64,000 nucleotides of DNA from Maribellus comscasis (GTDB lineage: Bacteria > Bacteroidota > Bacteroidia > Bacteroidales > Prolixibacteraceae), in the NCBI RefSeq assembly GCF_009762775.1, contig NZ_CP046401.1, positions 4,550,001-4,614,000 on the forward strand. The letters run 5' to 3'. The notes beneath the pieces are model-generated. The model searched no databases. It had not been told where the DNA came from and worked only from the letters and a program-made list of their open reading frames with translations. Made by a program: the position numbers and the translations under genes. Of the stretch, positions 42,999 to 51,933 are shown in pieces (within the stretch, counting starts at the first letter, position 1; each line of letters starts with the position of its first letter).

Positions 42999-45860
42999 TT
43001 AAAACTGCATTTTTACATCTGCGCCAAAATAAGGTACCTGGTTACGTCTTCGATATCTACCTTCGCGACTGGTTAAGTACCATGGTCTGATGTTCAGAAA
43101 ATTATTGGCATAAAAAGAAAGTTTAAAACGATCTCCTATATCTTTTGAAATTTTTATATCACATTTTAACAACACTGGCATTGTTTCTTCTCCAAACCGA
43201 AATTTAGATAGTTTCTCAATTGCTGTTTGGTGTAACTGGTCCTGAAAATCGGCAATGGTATATTCATGTTCCACATTGTCATAAAATTTGTAACTTTCAG
43301 GTAAAAAATAGTAGTCTTCTTCTTCGTCTTCGTTGATAAATAAGTCAGGATTTCCCAAATAATCTCTTAACTGGGAGAGGCTGTAAAGTTTGAATTTGCC
43401 GGGATAAAGTTTTCTTCGGTCTTTTTCAAACCAAATTACCTGGGTATTTAAAGAAATCAGTAGTTTGAGTTCCGGAATATGGTTTATTATGCTAAAATTT
43501 GTATTCAACCTTTCGGCAACATTCCCATAGCCATGTTCATCAGCAAATTTGACTGCGAAAGATTCCTGTGAGCTGGTATTCCCTGAATAGGTGGTATAAT
43601 ATACTCTTTCCCAATATGGTGCTCCGTCAGTAAATGATTCGGTATAAAACCAGGCACCGGCAATGTTAAACGAAGTCCTTATCGCTTGTATGGTTCCAAT
43701 ATTCAAACTGTATTCTATCCCTTTTTTAATTCGCTGGCTGGCGTTTCTGTATACCGAATAAGTCCTGAATGTAACATCCTCTTCGTATCCAACAGCTTGC
43801 GCTTCACCAGTGCTTTCATCGGTATAATAAATTCCGTCGCCAGGCACATAATATGGGTGTAAGCCGGCATCTATGGTATTATAATCACGATATGCGATTG
43901 GATAATAAATCTGGTCCAAATCAAATCCGCCTTCGTATTTTTCGTAAAAGAAGGTAACCCTGCCCGAAATTTTATCAATTTGAAAATCAATTCCGGTTTC
44001 ATATTTGTTCCCTGTAGATGGTTTCAGATCGTAATTTTTTGTGTCTTCAACTACATCTGTTGTATATACAATCAAATCGGGATAATAATTAAAACTTTCA
44101 ACATCATTGTATTTTTTATCAGGATACAGATGAGCCAGTGTAGGGGCTTTTGTTGTTTGACCGTAACCTGCTCTTAGGCTCAGGTTTCTGAAAAGTGTAT
44201 TGTTTTTCCGGTTCAAAATTTCGTATTGAATATTAATTCTTGGGTCGAGTCCAATGCTCCCGCTGGTAGTAAAAAGCCCGTCGGGTTGAATATTATCCAT
44301 GCGTATTCCCGCCATGATGTTTAGTTCCGTAGTACCAAGCTCTACCAGGACTTTATCTTCAGCAAACAACGAAAATTGGTTTAGTGAAGGAATATCGGTA
44401 AAAGGCCGGGGCCGGGTACCGGCGCCCGAGGGGGGTCTTTCTACATCAAAAATTCTTCCTTGTCCGTTGTTTCCGGTAGTTCTCCATTCAGCACCAATCA
44501 AAACATTATTGCTGAACACCCCCATCTTTTTTAAAAGTTTTGCTTTTAGTTTTGAATAGATGTTAAAAGGCCGACCGTCATAGTTAACTTCAGAATAATA
44601 GGAAGAAGGACCGTAAGAAATCTCATACTCGCCATCTTCTGTGGCAGTTGTAAAAAAGCTGGGACCGCTGGATGACTGCTCCCATGTTTTTTCATAGCCA
44701 TCCTGCCATGTTTTTTCGTAGCCAAAATCAAAAGACAAATTTGTAATGTATGTTTTGTCAAGTGTCCAGTTGACAGAAAGATTTGTTCTTATTTCCTGGT
44801 CTTTTGAATAGTTTTCTTCTTCCAAAATCATATCCGGATCCCATTTCTGCCCGTCGAGGCTGTTTACAAAATCCAGTTTTAGTTCCATTTGAAGCGGGGA
44901 GCGATTTCTGAAAAATGTTTTTGAATATTTTGCCGTGGTATTAATTCGTTTGTAAAGGTCGGTCTGTTCAACAAGCTTATTGTACGACTGAGTGTATCCG
45001 AGATCTACATTGATTACGCCCTTGTTGTTTTTTAGCAAATATCCTTTTCCTAGATATGCTTCTTTGGTGTGGGGGTCGGCTTTTAGTTTTGCATTGTAAG
45101 GCGAACCTCCGGCTTTTGTTTTTATGTGTACTGCGCCGGAAGTCAGGTTTCCGTGTTCAGCTGAAGGAATTCCAACATCTACAGTTATTGATTCGATGTT
45201 TTCCACGGGAATGGAACGTAAATCAACACCCGTTCCGGAATTGGAGGACATATCGTTTAAGCTTTCGATACTTTGCTGCATGTTTCCGTCGTTGGAAACC
45301 GGAATGTTGTCGATGATTACAGCTGTTCCCAGAGCGCTGTTTATATCTGTCCCTATTTCACGAATACTAATTTTTCCAGGTTCCGACAGATCCGGATTTT
45401 CAGAAATGTTCCCCGGGATGAGTTGTAACACATCTTTTATGCTGGAAGCCTGAACATGACTGATAGCTTCACTTTTTATTTTTGAAGAAGTAGCTCCGGT
45501 TTTAGAGTTTTCCGCTGTAACTGTAACTTCCTTCAAACCCAGCGACTGCTGCCGGAGTTTAATTTTTAAATCCACATCTTTGGTAAAATCGGCTGTTATC
45601 GAATATTCTGTATAGCCAATGTAAGTCACCGAAAATGTGTATGTACCCGGAGGAATCGAAACAAAGGTAAATTCCCCGTTTTCATTCGATGTTGTCCCTA
45701 TAGCCAATTCAACAAAAGCAACGTTGGCATACATCAGGGGCTCGTTTGTTACTGCATCGGTAATTTTACCGCTTATTTTGATATTATTTTGGGCGAGCGC
45801 AACCGGAGCGGTAAAAACAGCGAACGAAATAAGAAACAGTATATACAGCTTTTTCAACAT
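42999..45860 (-). CDS. TonB-dependent outer-membrane receptor
   Basis: This 953-residue receptor has a signal peptide ending VALAQNN, then a carboxypeptidase-like regulatory domain (KISGKITDAVTNEPLMYANV, about 25-110), a plug with EVTVTAEN and DVLQLIPGNISENPDLSEPG, and a 22-strand barrel ending in FGADVKMQF. It would import a ligand across the outer membrane with TonB energy. Start ATG 45860 is better than 45875 as it begins the signal. The SusD partner typical of glycan systems is missing; instead DUF4876 and DUF6850 proteins follow. That points to a metal, metallophore or haem-like ligand rather than a sugar, though this is inference. Confidence 0.9.
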   Translation of the reverse strand: MLKKLYILFLISFAVFTAPVALAQNNIKISGKITDAVTNEPLMYANVAFVELAIGTTSNENGEFTFVSIPPGTYTFSVTYIGYTEYSITADFTKDVDLKIKLRQQSLGLKEVTVTAENSKTGATSSKIKSEAISHVQASSIKDVLQLIPGNISENPDLSEPGKISIREIGTDINSALGTAVIIDNIPVSNDGNMQQSIESLNDMSSNSGTGVDLRSIPVENIESITVDVGIPSAEHGNLTSGAVHIKTKAGGSPYNAKLKADPHTKEAYLGKGYLLKNNKGVINVDLGYTQSYNKLVEQTDLYKRINTTAKYSKTFFRNRSPLQMELKLDFVNSLDGQKWDPDMILEEENYSKDQEIRTNLSVNWTLDKTYITNLSFDFGYEKTWQDGYEKTWEQSSSGPSFFTTATEDGEYEISYGPSSYYSEVNYDGRPFNIYSKLKAKLLKKMGVFSNNVLIGAEWRTTGNNGQGRIFDVERPPSGAGTRPRPFTDIPSLNQFSLFAEDKVLVELGTTELNIMAGIRMDNIQPDGLFTTSGSIGLDPRINIQYEILNRKNNTLFRNLSLRAGYGQTTKAPTLAHLYPDKKYNDVESFNYYPDLIVYTTDVVEDTKNYDLKPSTGNKYETGIDFQIDKISGRVTFFYEKYEGGFDLDQIYYPIAYRDYNTIDAGLHPYYVPGDGIYYTDESTGEAQAVGYEEDVTFRTYSVYRNASQRIKKGIEYSLNIGTIQAIRTSFNIAGAWFYTESFTDGAPYWERVYYTTYSGNTSSQESFAVKFADEHGYGNVAERLNTNFSIINHIPELKLLISLNTQVIWFEKDRRKLYPGKFKLYSLSQLRDYLGNPDLFINEDEEEDYYFLPESYKFYDNVEHEYTIADFQDQLHQTAIEKLSKFRFGEETMPVLLKCDIKISKDIGDRFKLSFYANNFLNIRPWYLTSREGRYRRRNQVPYFGADVKMQF

Positions 45861-45895
45861 GTAATTTTTAATCACGAAATTTTTACAGAAATAGG

Positions 45896-45926
45896 AGAAT
45901 AACAGGGAAAATTTCCCTGTTATTCT
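45896..45926. repeat. Strong 12-bp hairpin between propeller and TonB receptor genes
   Basis: AGAATAACAGGG pairs with CCCTGTTATTCT around a 7-base loop. On the plus strand it is followed by TTTTT, whereas on the minus strand, the coding one, the bases after it are CTCCTATTTC, so it is not a normal terminator for the genes here. It may partially stop or stabilise the transcript after the propeller gene. Confidence 0.6.
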
Positions 45927-45936
45927 TTTTTGAAAT

Positions 45937-48309
45937 TTATTTAAATACTATTTTATCCACAAACCGTTGTCCTTTCACCATTGCTGCAACGATATAAATT
46001 CCGGGCTTATAATCGTAGCTGTTTAGCTGGCAAATGTTCGAATTTGGTTTGATAATCTTTACCAGTTTCCCTGAAATGGAATAGACATAACAACTTTCAA
46101 TATAATCTTTCGAAGAAACCACACTAATGTGATCACTGTGGTATTGAAGTTGGATTGCATTTGTATTTGTGATTAACGGAGATGAAGTTGTGATATCAAG
46201 ATCGTTAACTGCAACTTTATAAAGGATTCCGCTGCCCAGGGCATAAAGAGTGTCTTGATAAACTCCGCCAATGCTGTAAACCGTTTTACCCACATTGGGA
46301 TTTTGCCAGGTAGTACCTCCATCATTGGTAAAATATGATTTTGAGGTTGTTCCCAGCAGCATGAACGAATTTCCGTCCAACGCATAAAAATCGTTGCAGC
46401 CGTCAACACCTTCCAATTTGGTAAAAGTAGCACCGCCGTCACTTGTGTAGAAAACACCGTCGGAAGTAGTTGGGAGGTAAAAAGTATTCTCGTCAGTTAA
46501 AACAATTGTTTTGATGAAAATACTGCTGTCTCCGTCATTTACTGCTGTTAAATTCGGGTAAATATCTTCCAGGTTTGCACCCGCATCAGTTGTTTTATAC
46601 AATACGTTACTTCCGGCGATAAAACCAAGGTCTCCGATAAATTCGATTCCATTGATGTAGGAGTTTCCAAAATCTTCGGTAATTCCTGACCAGGTGGCAC
46701 CGGCATCGGTGGTTTTAAATACGCGTCCTCTGCTTTTTGCGGTTCCTTCAGTAATTGTTTCATACCAGTTGGCATATACATAAGCAGTATTGGCATCCAC
46801 ACATGCAATAGTATAAGGATTTAAGCCATAACATCCATCCAACTGTGGATTTAAGGTTGCGTCATCACCGTCGTTTTCTCCAATTTTTGAAATATCAATT
46901 GTTAAAATACTTTCCCAATTGTCGGTTGTGCTGATAATTAAACCTTCCATGTAATAATCATCCACTTCGCTATCAGAGGGGAAGTCCGCTATTTTAAAAC
47001 GTCTGACTGTACTGTAAGCATCGTTTCCATTGGCGCTGATGCTGGTAAAATCAAATTCAATGTCTTCATTAAAATCAGCAGGTAATGTCGCAGTTTGCCA
47101 GGTCATACCTCCGTCGTTTGTGGTTTTACACATTTCGGAGTAACCGATGATTAAGGCATTATTCTCGTTATAAATGGCCATTTTCTGGAGATTTTCTCCA
47201 GCGTCATTCAATTCCGGGCTAACTACCCAGTTAAAGTTTTTTCCAATTAAATCAGAAACCGCAATTTTATATGCATAGGTATCTGCCATACCGTATAAGG
47301 TATCTTGAAAGACACCACCAATGGAGTAGCATGTTTTTCCAGGATAACATCCGGCCCAGGTTGTACCGCCGTCGGTTGATACCATTGACTTGGCAGAACT
47401 GCCAAGCACAATTAAAGTGGAGTCGTTGATGATGCATAAATCATTGCCTCCGCCAAAATCATCAATCCTTGTAAAGGTCTGACCTCCGTCAGTAGTTTTA
47501 AAAATACCGTCGGAAGTAGTTGTTACATAAAGTTCCTGAGCAGTTTTTAATGTTACCGAGCTTATATACAGGTTACTGTCTGTTCCAACAGTCAGGTTAG
47601 GGTATAAATCGGTTAAAGCGTTTGTGTTCAGGTTGGTAACATACATTTTGTTATAACCTCCAAAGTAAGCCAAAGAATCATCTACTTTTATAGAGGTTAT
47701 GATTTTACTTCCAAAATCCGGCGTGATAGCCTCCCATGTTGAGCCTCCATCATTGGTTCTGAAAACAGCCCCTCTTGATTCACTGTCACCGGAGCTTACA
47801 TCATACCAACCGGAATAAGCAAGAATAGTATCATTATTGTAAACTCCTACTGCAAAAATATCCTTGGCATAGCTTCCTTCGGCATTTGGATTTATGGATG
47901 CATCATCTCCTGTTCCTATTTTTGAAACATCCATTAATGTCCATGTGTTACCCATGTCGTTCGATTTCAACATAACTCCACTGGCATAAACATCAGGTTT
48001 TCCGCTTGAAGGGTAGTCAACCAATTTTGATTTTCGGGAAGTAAGAACGGTAGTGTTTTGGCCCGAACTTAAGCCAATGTAATCATACATGGCGTCAAAA
48101 GCTTTAATATCTTTCATCTGGCCTTCGGTGATTTTCTTGAAGGTGTTGTCAAATCCGATGATTACAGCAGTTGAATCCCCGGTTATCGTCATGCCCTGCA
48201 GATTATTTCCGGAAGAAATGGTGTCTTGTTGCCAATTGAATGTTGCCTCCTGTCCAAAAGTTAACAGGGACAAAAAGCTTAAAATAGTTAATAATGTAAA
48301 ATTTTTCAT
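45937..48309 (-). CDS. Secreted Ycf48/BNR-like propeller with T9SS type A sorting domain
   Basis: This 790-residue protein has a signal peptide (LSFLSLLTFG then QEATF) and repeated TxDGGxTW motifs of sialidase-Asp-box/Ycf48-like propellers. It consists of two related halves of about 350 residues: KTTDGGQTFTRI...GTTWAGCYPGK in the first corresponds to YTSDGGATFTKL...GTTWQNPNVGK in the second. The last 70 residues (VYSISGKLVKI through GIYIVAAMVKGQ) are a T9SS type A sorting domain. It should be delivered to the cell surface. No enzymatic residues for glycosidase action are evident. It lies inside the ECF-controlled locus, 39 bases after the ferredoxin-HMA gene. Confidence 0.87.
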   Translation of the reverse strand: MKNFTLLTILSFLSLLTFGQEATFNWQQDTISSGNNLQGMTITGDSTAVIIGFDNTFKKITEGQMKDIKAFDAMYDYIGLSSGQNTTVLTSRKSKLVDYPSSGKPDVYASGVMLKSNDMGNTWTLMDVSKIGTGDDASINPNAEGSYAKDIFAVGVYNNDTILAYSGWYDVSSGDSESRGAVFRTNDGGSTWEAITPDFGSKIITSIKVDDSLAYFGGYNKMYVTNLNTNALTDLYPNLTVGTDSNLYISSVTLKTAQELYVTTTSDGIFKTTDGGQTFTRIDDFGGGNDLCIINDSTLIVLGSSAKSMVSTDGGTTWAGCYPGKTCYSIGGVFQDTLYGMADTYAYKIAVSDLIGKNFNWVVSPELNDAGENLQKMAIYNENNALIIGYSEMCKTTNDGGMTWQTATLPADFNEDIEFDFTSISANGNDAYSTVRRFKIADFPSDSEVDDYYMEGLIISTTDNWESILTIDISKIGENDGDDATLNPQLDGCYGLNPYTIACVDANTAYVYANWYETITEGTAKSRGRVFKTTDAGATWSGITEDFGNSYINGIEFIGDLGFIAGSNVLYKTTDAGANLEDIYPNLTAVNDGDSSIFIKTIVLTDENTFYLPTTSDGVFYTSDGGATFTKLEGVDGCNDFYALDGNSFMLLGTTSKSYFTNDGGTTWQNPNVGKTVYSIGGVYQDTLYALGSGILYKVAVNDLDITTSSPLITNTNAIQLQYHSDHISVVSSKDYIESCYVYSISGKLVKIIKPNSNICQLNSYDYKPGIYIVAAMVKGQRFVDKIVFK

Positions 48310-48348
48310 ACGCGAGATTTTTTTGAGTTATTATGGTGCTTTAATTAT

Positions 48349-50295
48349 TTATTTGTTTTCCGGTTGATTTGAGGCGCTTAACGTTTCATTAAAATCAAAC
48401 ATATTTTTCACTTTCGCTGTTTTTCCGTTGGTATAGGTAATGCTTAACGAGTCTTTTAAAAGTGCATCAATTATATTTTGTTCGTTTGTTAATGTATCAA
48501 CATAAAAAATTTCGGCAACTTCTTCCATTGTAGAGTCAAGTTTTGTTTTGAATTCAACGATTCCGTTATCATTTGACAAATGACTGACAATGTATGGGAA
48601 CCGGCTTCGTAATCCTCTGTTTTTTCCCAGGGGAAGCAGGTACGAGTTTAGCACATCGTTGCTGTAGCTTGTTCGCTTGTTAAATACACTTTGGTAGGGT
48701 GAAAATAACAAATTGACATATTCATTCCTTGTAATCGTTTTGTATTCCGGCTTGCTGGCAACTTCGTATTTTAATTTTACTGTCGATTCCCCTGCAGTTG
48801 TCTCATAAGTAAGTGTTTCCGATTCCAAAATCGATATAAGTTCTTCCTCATTTTTTACTTCTTCCGGAAAATAAATTTTTACAATAACCGGGCAGGCATA
48901 TTCCGAAATGACGCCAACGGCATCGGTCTTTTGTTTGAGCAAAATACTCAGGTAGCTGAAATCAAAACTGTCAAAAAAGTTTTCAAGCGTCAGTGAAACT
49001 TCATAAACCTTATCGATTCCTTTAGCCAAAGGTTGAATCGGTTTCTTTTGGGGGGTAAATAATAACTCCTGTATTTTTTCATCGTTTAAAATTTCCGGGT
49101 TATAATACAGTTTTACTCTGTGATGTTTTACATAAGTAGCAACACCGTAAACTCCTTCAACGTTTCTCATTTTATTGGCAAAAGCCATTGAACTACCATA
49201 ACATTTTATGTTTTTTAATCCGGCCTGATTAAAAACAGCTGCATTTTCAATTACCTCAGGCTCTTCCCACCGTTCATCAATAGTAGGAACTTCCCAAACA
49301 CTTCCTAAAGTAATTCCAAGGATAACAAGCAAAACAGTCGCAATTACCGGCACGCGGTTCCAGTTTCTTTTTTTATTAATTGTCAGCGTATTTTTTTCCG
49401 GACACACCAGTAAACAATCGCCACACAAATTACAATCAACATGTTTTACTGTTTTTAAACTGGCGACGTCAATTGCCTGCGGACATTTTTTTGAACAGAG
49501 CTGACAATCGATACAACTGTCGGTATTTCGTGTAATTTTGGCAACAGGGAAAAATTTACTTTTCTGGTGTCCGGTTAATTCAATAATGTATCCTCCGGCA
49601 CAGGCAACTGCCAGCGGGTATACATAACTAATATATACTCCCAGTTGAAGAAGTATCAGGTAGACAGCCAATGTTGCTGCAAAAAATAGTGTGAACTTAA
49701 AAATATTTGAAATGGCTCCAAGAGGACATAAATATTTACACCAGAACAGCCTTATAAATATTGAACCGAATACAACCAAAGCGATTGAAATAGCAACATA
49801 CAGTATTACAACATCGCTGTTAAATCCTGACGCTACCCCAAAATAGGGGTCAAACTTTTTACAAAACAATTCGTTTGACTGTAACGTAAAATACAGCGTA
49901 ATAAAAAGCAATATGTATTTTAAAGAACGTAATGCTTTGTCGGCAAATCCTTTAATGGTAAAACGTATTTTTAATTTATCTCCCAGTCTTCCCAGCCATT
50001 CGCTAATGGTGCCTATCGGACATATGTATGAGCAAAATAGTTTACTTAACAAAACTATCCCGGTAAACAACAGGATTCCCATAACAATCTGGGCGCTGGT
50101 CATGGTACATGAAAGAGCACCGCTTAACAAATAACTTCCTAAAGCCTGAAGTCCTCCAAACGGGCAGTATGCCTCGAAATCAGGTGTGGTGATGTTCAGG
50201 ATTGAAGGGAAAAATGCTAAAATTAAAATAAATGCAATTACTCCCCACTGGGCTACAAGACGCGGCCAGTTTGCGTTTTTGGTTTTTAATTTCAT
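48349..50295 (-). CDS. NapH-like membrane ferredoxin fused to heavy-metal-associated-like domains
   Basis: This 648-residue protein begins with about five to six membrane helices containing CPFGGLQ (44), CSYICPIG (88) and CKYLCPLG (186), the NapH/CcoG-like pattern. Two 4Fe-4S ferredoxin motifs follow at about 261-274 (CIDCQLCSKKCP) and 288-302. After another helix (about 315-333) comes an HMA-like ferredoxin fold (IKCYGSSMAFANKM, 363-376) that keeps only the first Cys. Two similar folds without Cys pairs follow to the end. It probably passes electrons across the inner membrane to a metal or periplasmic acceptor. ATG 50295 is chosen; ATG 50310 would add five residues. Confidence 0.8.
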   Translation of the reverse strand: MKLKTKNANWPRLVAQWGVIAFILILAFFPSILNITTPDFEAYCPFGGLQALGSYLLSGALSCTMTSAQIVMGILLFTGIVLLSKLFCSYICPIGTISEWLGRLGDKLKIRFTIKGFADKALRSLKYILLFITLYFTLQSNELFCKKFDPYFGVASGFNSDVVILYVAISIALVVFGSIFIRLFWCKYLCPLGAISNIFKFTLFFAATLAVYLILLQLGVYISYVYPLAVACAGGYIIELTGHQKSKFFPVAKITRNTDSCIDCQLCSKKCPQAIDVASLKTVKHVDCNLCGDCLLVCPEKNTLTINKKRNWNRVPVIATVLLVILGITLGSVWEVPTIDERWEEPEVIENAAVFNQAGLKNIKCYGSSMAFANKMRNVEGVYGVATYVKHHRVKLYYNPEILNDEKIQELLFTPQKKPIQPLAKGIDKVYEVSLTLENFFDSFDFSYLSILLKQKTDAVGVISEYACPVIVKIYFPEEVKNEEELISILESETLTYETTAGESTVKLKYEVASKPEYKTITRNEYVNLLFSPYQSVFNKRTSYSNDVLNSYLLPLGKNRGLRSRFPYIVSHLSNDNGIVEFKTKLDSTMEEVAEIFYVDTLTNEQNIIDALLKDSLSITYTNGKTAKVKNMFDFNETLSASNQPENK

Positions 50296-50308
50296 AATAA
50301 AAAATAAC

Positions 50309-50332
50309 AACCACTACGTTTTAGGCGTGGTT
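50309..50332. repeat. Leader hairpin before the ferredoxin-HMA gene
   Basis: Reading the minus strand, AACCACG pairs with CGTAGTGGTT (one bulge) around a short loop, followed by GTTATTTTTTATT and the ATG at 50295. It could be a weak attenuator or terminator for the anti-sigma transcript, placed in the ribosome-binding region. Confidence 0.45.
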
Positions 50333-50355
50333 AAATTTAAAAATAATGTTTTTTA

Positions 50356-50372
50356 TTTAGACTTGGTCTCAA
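50356..50372. promoter_or_regulatory. Operator-like near-palindrome upstream of the ferredoxin-HMA gene
   Basis: TTTAGACTTGGTCTCAA has arms TTTAGAC and GTCTCAA matching in six of seven positions around TTG. It lies about 60 bases upstream of the ATG at 50295, between a possible -33 TTG and a TATTTTTA box. Such dyads resemble sites of DtxR/Fur-type metalloregulators, though the regulator is not identified. It suggests that the structural genes have metal control separate from the sigma factor. Confidence 0.45.
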
Positions 50373-50400
50373 TAAAATTTAAAATAAATTTCAAATTTGA

Positions 50401-50781
50401 TCAAAGTCTTCCGAATGAATAATTTTCTGAAAGGTGATGTTTGTCTTTTAACTCAAGCAAAGCTTTGTTCTGTTGACTTTGCTTTTTTTGAAAAGAATTT
50501 ACATCGGCATTTTTTCCGAGAAGTACTCCCAATAAAACGGCAGCAATAAGAACAGCGGCAATTTGCAGGTATTTTGAAAAATCGAAACGGTTTCCGGCAG
50601 ATAATTTTATCGAATTTTTTTCTTTTATAACTTTATCAACCAGTCCTTCCGGAACCTCAACCTCAGTATCCAGAACAGCCAGAATTTGGTCAATTGTTGT
50701 TTCCAAAACAGCATTTTTAAATGTTGTTTGTTTTACATTTTTCTCGGAATTACCTGTATTTTCTTTCTGATTGTTATTCAT
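50401..50781 (-). CDS. Probable membrane anti-sigma factor
   Basis: This 126-residue protein has a cytoplasmic N-terminal region of about 70 residues with a conserved-looking ETTIDQILAVLDTEVEVPEGLVDKVIKEK helix pair, one membrane helix (YLQIAAVLIAAVLLGVLLG, about 84-102) and a short periplasmic tail. The layout resembles small anti-sigma factors such as CnrY. It is third after the ECF sigma and sensor genes. Sequence similarity to a named family is not recognised, so the role comes from architecture and context. Confidence 0.65.
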   Translation of the reverse strand: MNNNQKENTGNSEKNVKQTTFKNAVLETTIDQILAVLDTEVEVPEGLVDKVIKEKNSIKLSAGNRFDFSKYLQIAAVLIAAVLLGVLLGKNADVNSFQKKQSQQNKALLELKDKHHLSENYSFGRL

Positions 50782-50827
50782 CTCTGAGTATTAAGACGAA
50801 ATTAAAAATAAAATCTGGCGCTAAAGA

Positions 50828-51340
50828 TTAATTTTTTTTCTGTTCTATTTGATTCCTTCGCGAACAATTTTCTTTGTTGCAGTACTGGCACTGGTCTCCA
50901 ACTTCCATCATTTCAAGTAATAAGGCGTCCAGAAGTTCTTTTTGTTCCTCGGTGCAAATACTTTTAATATTTTGAAAATGTTTTACGGTTTGTTTTTTTA
51001 CGAGGCCATGATAGCGACCAATTTTTTCTACTATTTCACTAATTTCCTCGTTGGAAGTATTTTCAGATGACAGAGCTTTTATAAGTTCAAAATTTGATTC
51101 ACACTCAATATCTAAAAGCAGTTGGTAATTCCGAAATACTTTTTGGTCCATCTCGAGGATTTGCTCGTATTGATCGTCGCTGAGTTGCAGGCGGTCACGT
51201 AAAAATTCATCGGAGCTGTATTGATCGTCAAAACCGATTTCTTGTCTGCTGTTCATAAACAGGAAGGTTGCAAATGCCGAAATGTTTATTACCAATAAGA
51301 AAATATTTAACCATTTTACTGCTTTTCCTTTGCTCTCCAT
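50828..51340 (-). CDS. CnrX/CpxP-like periplasmic heavy-metal sensor
   Basis: This 170-residue protein has one N-terminal membrane anchor (WLNIFLLVINISAFATFLF, about 10-28) and a helical periplasmic domain with two LTxxQ-type motifs: LQLSDDQYEQIL and CTEEQKELLDALL. These mark the Spy/CpxP/CnrX fold. The C-terminus has CQYCNKENC, a Cys cluster suited to binding metal, and histidines lie in RYHGLVKKQTVKHF. In CnrX such a domain detects Ni/Co and releases the sigma factor from its anti-sigma. The same logic is inferred here, but the metal is unknown. It is 10 bases after the sigma gene. Confidence 0.8.
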   Translation of the reverse strand: MESKGKAVKWLNIFLLVINISAFATFLFMNSRQEIGFDDQYSSDEFLRDRLQLSDDQYEQILEMDQKVFRNYQLLLDIECESNFELIKALSSENTSNEEISEIVEKIGRYHGLVKKQTVKHFQNIKSICTEEQKELLDALLLEMMEVGDQCQYCNKENCSRRNQIEQKKN

Positions 51341-51350
51341 TTCTGTAGAT

Positions 51351-51914
51351 TTAATGTTTGAAATAGTCTGTTAGTCTGTTTTTTAAATTCTTTTTAGCTC
51401 TGTACATTAATGATTCAACTGAAGTAGCTGAAAGTTTTAGTCTTTCACAGATTTCTTTTTGAGAGAATCCTTCAAATTTATGCATCAAAAGTACTTTTTT
51501 CTGTGATTCCGGTAGCTCGTCGATGAGCCGGAACAAATGTGATACTGCCTCCTGTTGTTCAAGCTTCCTGGCCGGGGTTTCATTATCTATATAGTTGCTG
51601 CCGAACGATTGATCCGAAGATTTCGGTACTTGCTGGTTTTCCGCTTTGGCCGGATTTTTTTTCCGGATAAAACTTATGGATTTATTGTAGGCAATTTTGT
51701 AAATCCACATGGTAAGATCTTCCTCGTTTTTTACATGTTGGCATGATTTGAAAATCTGAAGAAAGACCTCCTGAAAGATATCTTCCGCATCATGTTGGTT
51801 GCCCACAATGCGGAAGATGGTATTATATACAAGTTTTTTGTATTTCTCAATTAAGGATCGAAAAGCGAGGTTATTGTTTTTTAATATTTGTTCAATTAAC
51901 TGGCTGTCGTCCAT
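51351..51914 (-). CDS. ECF sigma factor of the metal-sensing locus
   Basis: This 187-residue sigma-70 protein has region 2 (YNTIFRIVGNQHDAEDIFQEVF, then MWIYKIAYNKSISFIRKK) and region 4 (LPESQKKVLLMHKFEGFSQKEICERL with SVESLMYRAKKNL). It starts 19 bases after the lipoprotein gene and is followed by sensor and anti-sigma genes, an arrangement like the cnrYXH module of metal-resistant bacteria. It should activate its own operon and the downstream ferredoxin, TonB receptor and ABC genes. The promoter it recognises was not found. Confidence 0.92.
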   Translation of the reverse strand: MDDSQLIEQILKNNNLAFRSLIEKYKKLVYNTIFRIVGNQHDAEDIFQEVFLQIFKSCQHVKNEEDLTMWIYKIAYNKSISFIRKKNPAKAENQQVPKSSDQSFGSNYIDNETPARKLEQQEAVSHLFRLIDELPESQKKVLLMHKFEGFSQKEICERLKLSATSVESLMYRAKKNLKNRLTDYFKH

Positions 51915-51933
51915 TTAATTCGTTGCAAGGTTT

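Noticed and set aside
45056..45453. Plus-strand frames opposite the TonB receptor
   Set aside because: Antisense shadows of the receptor with Cys/Arg-rich unnatural composition.
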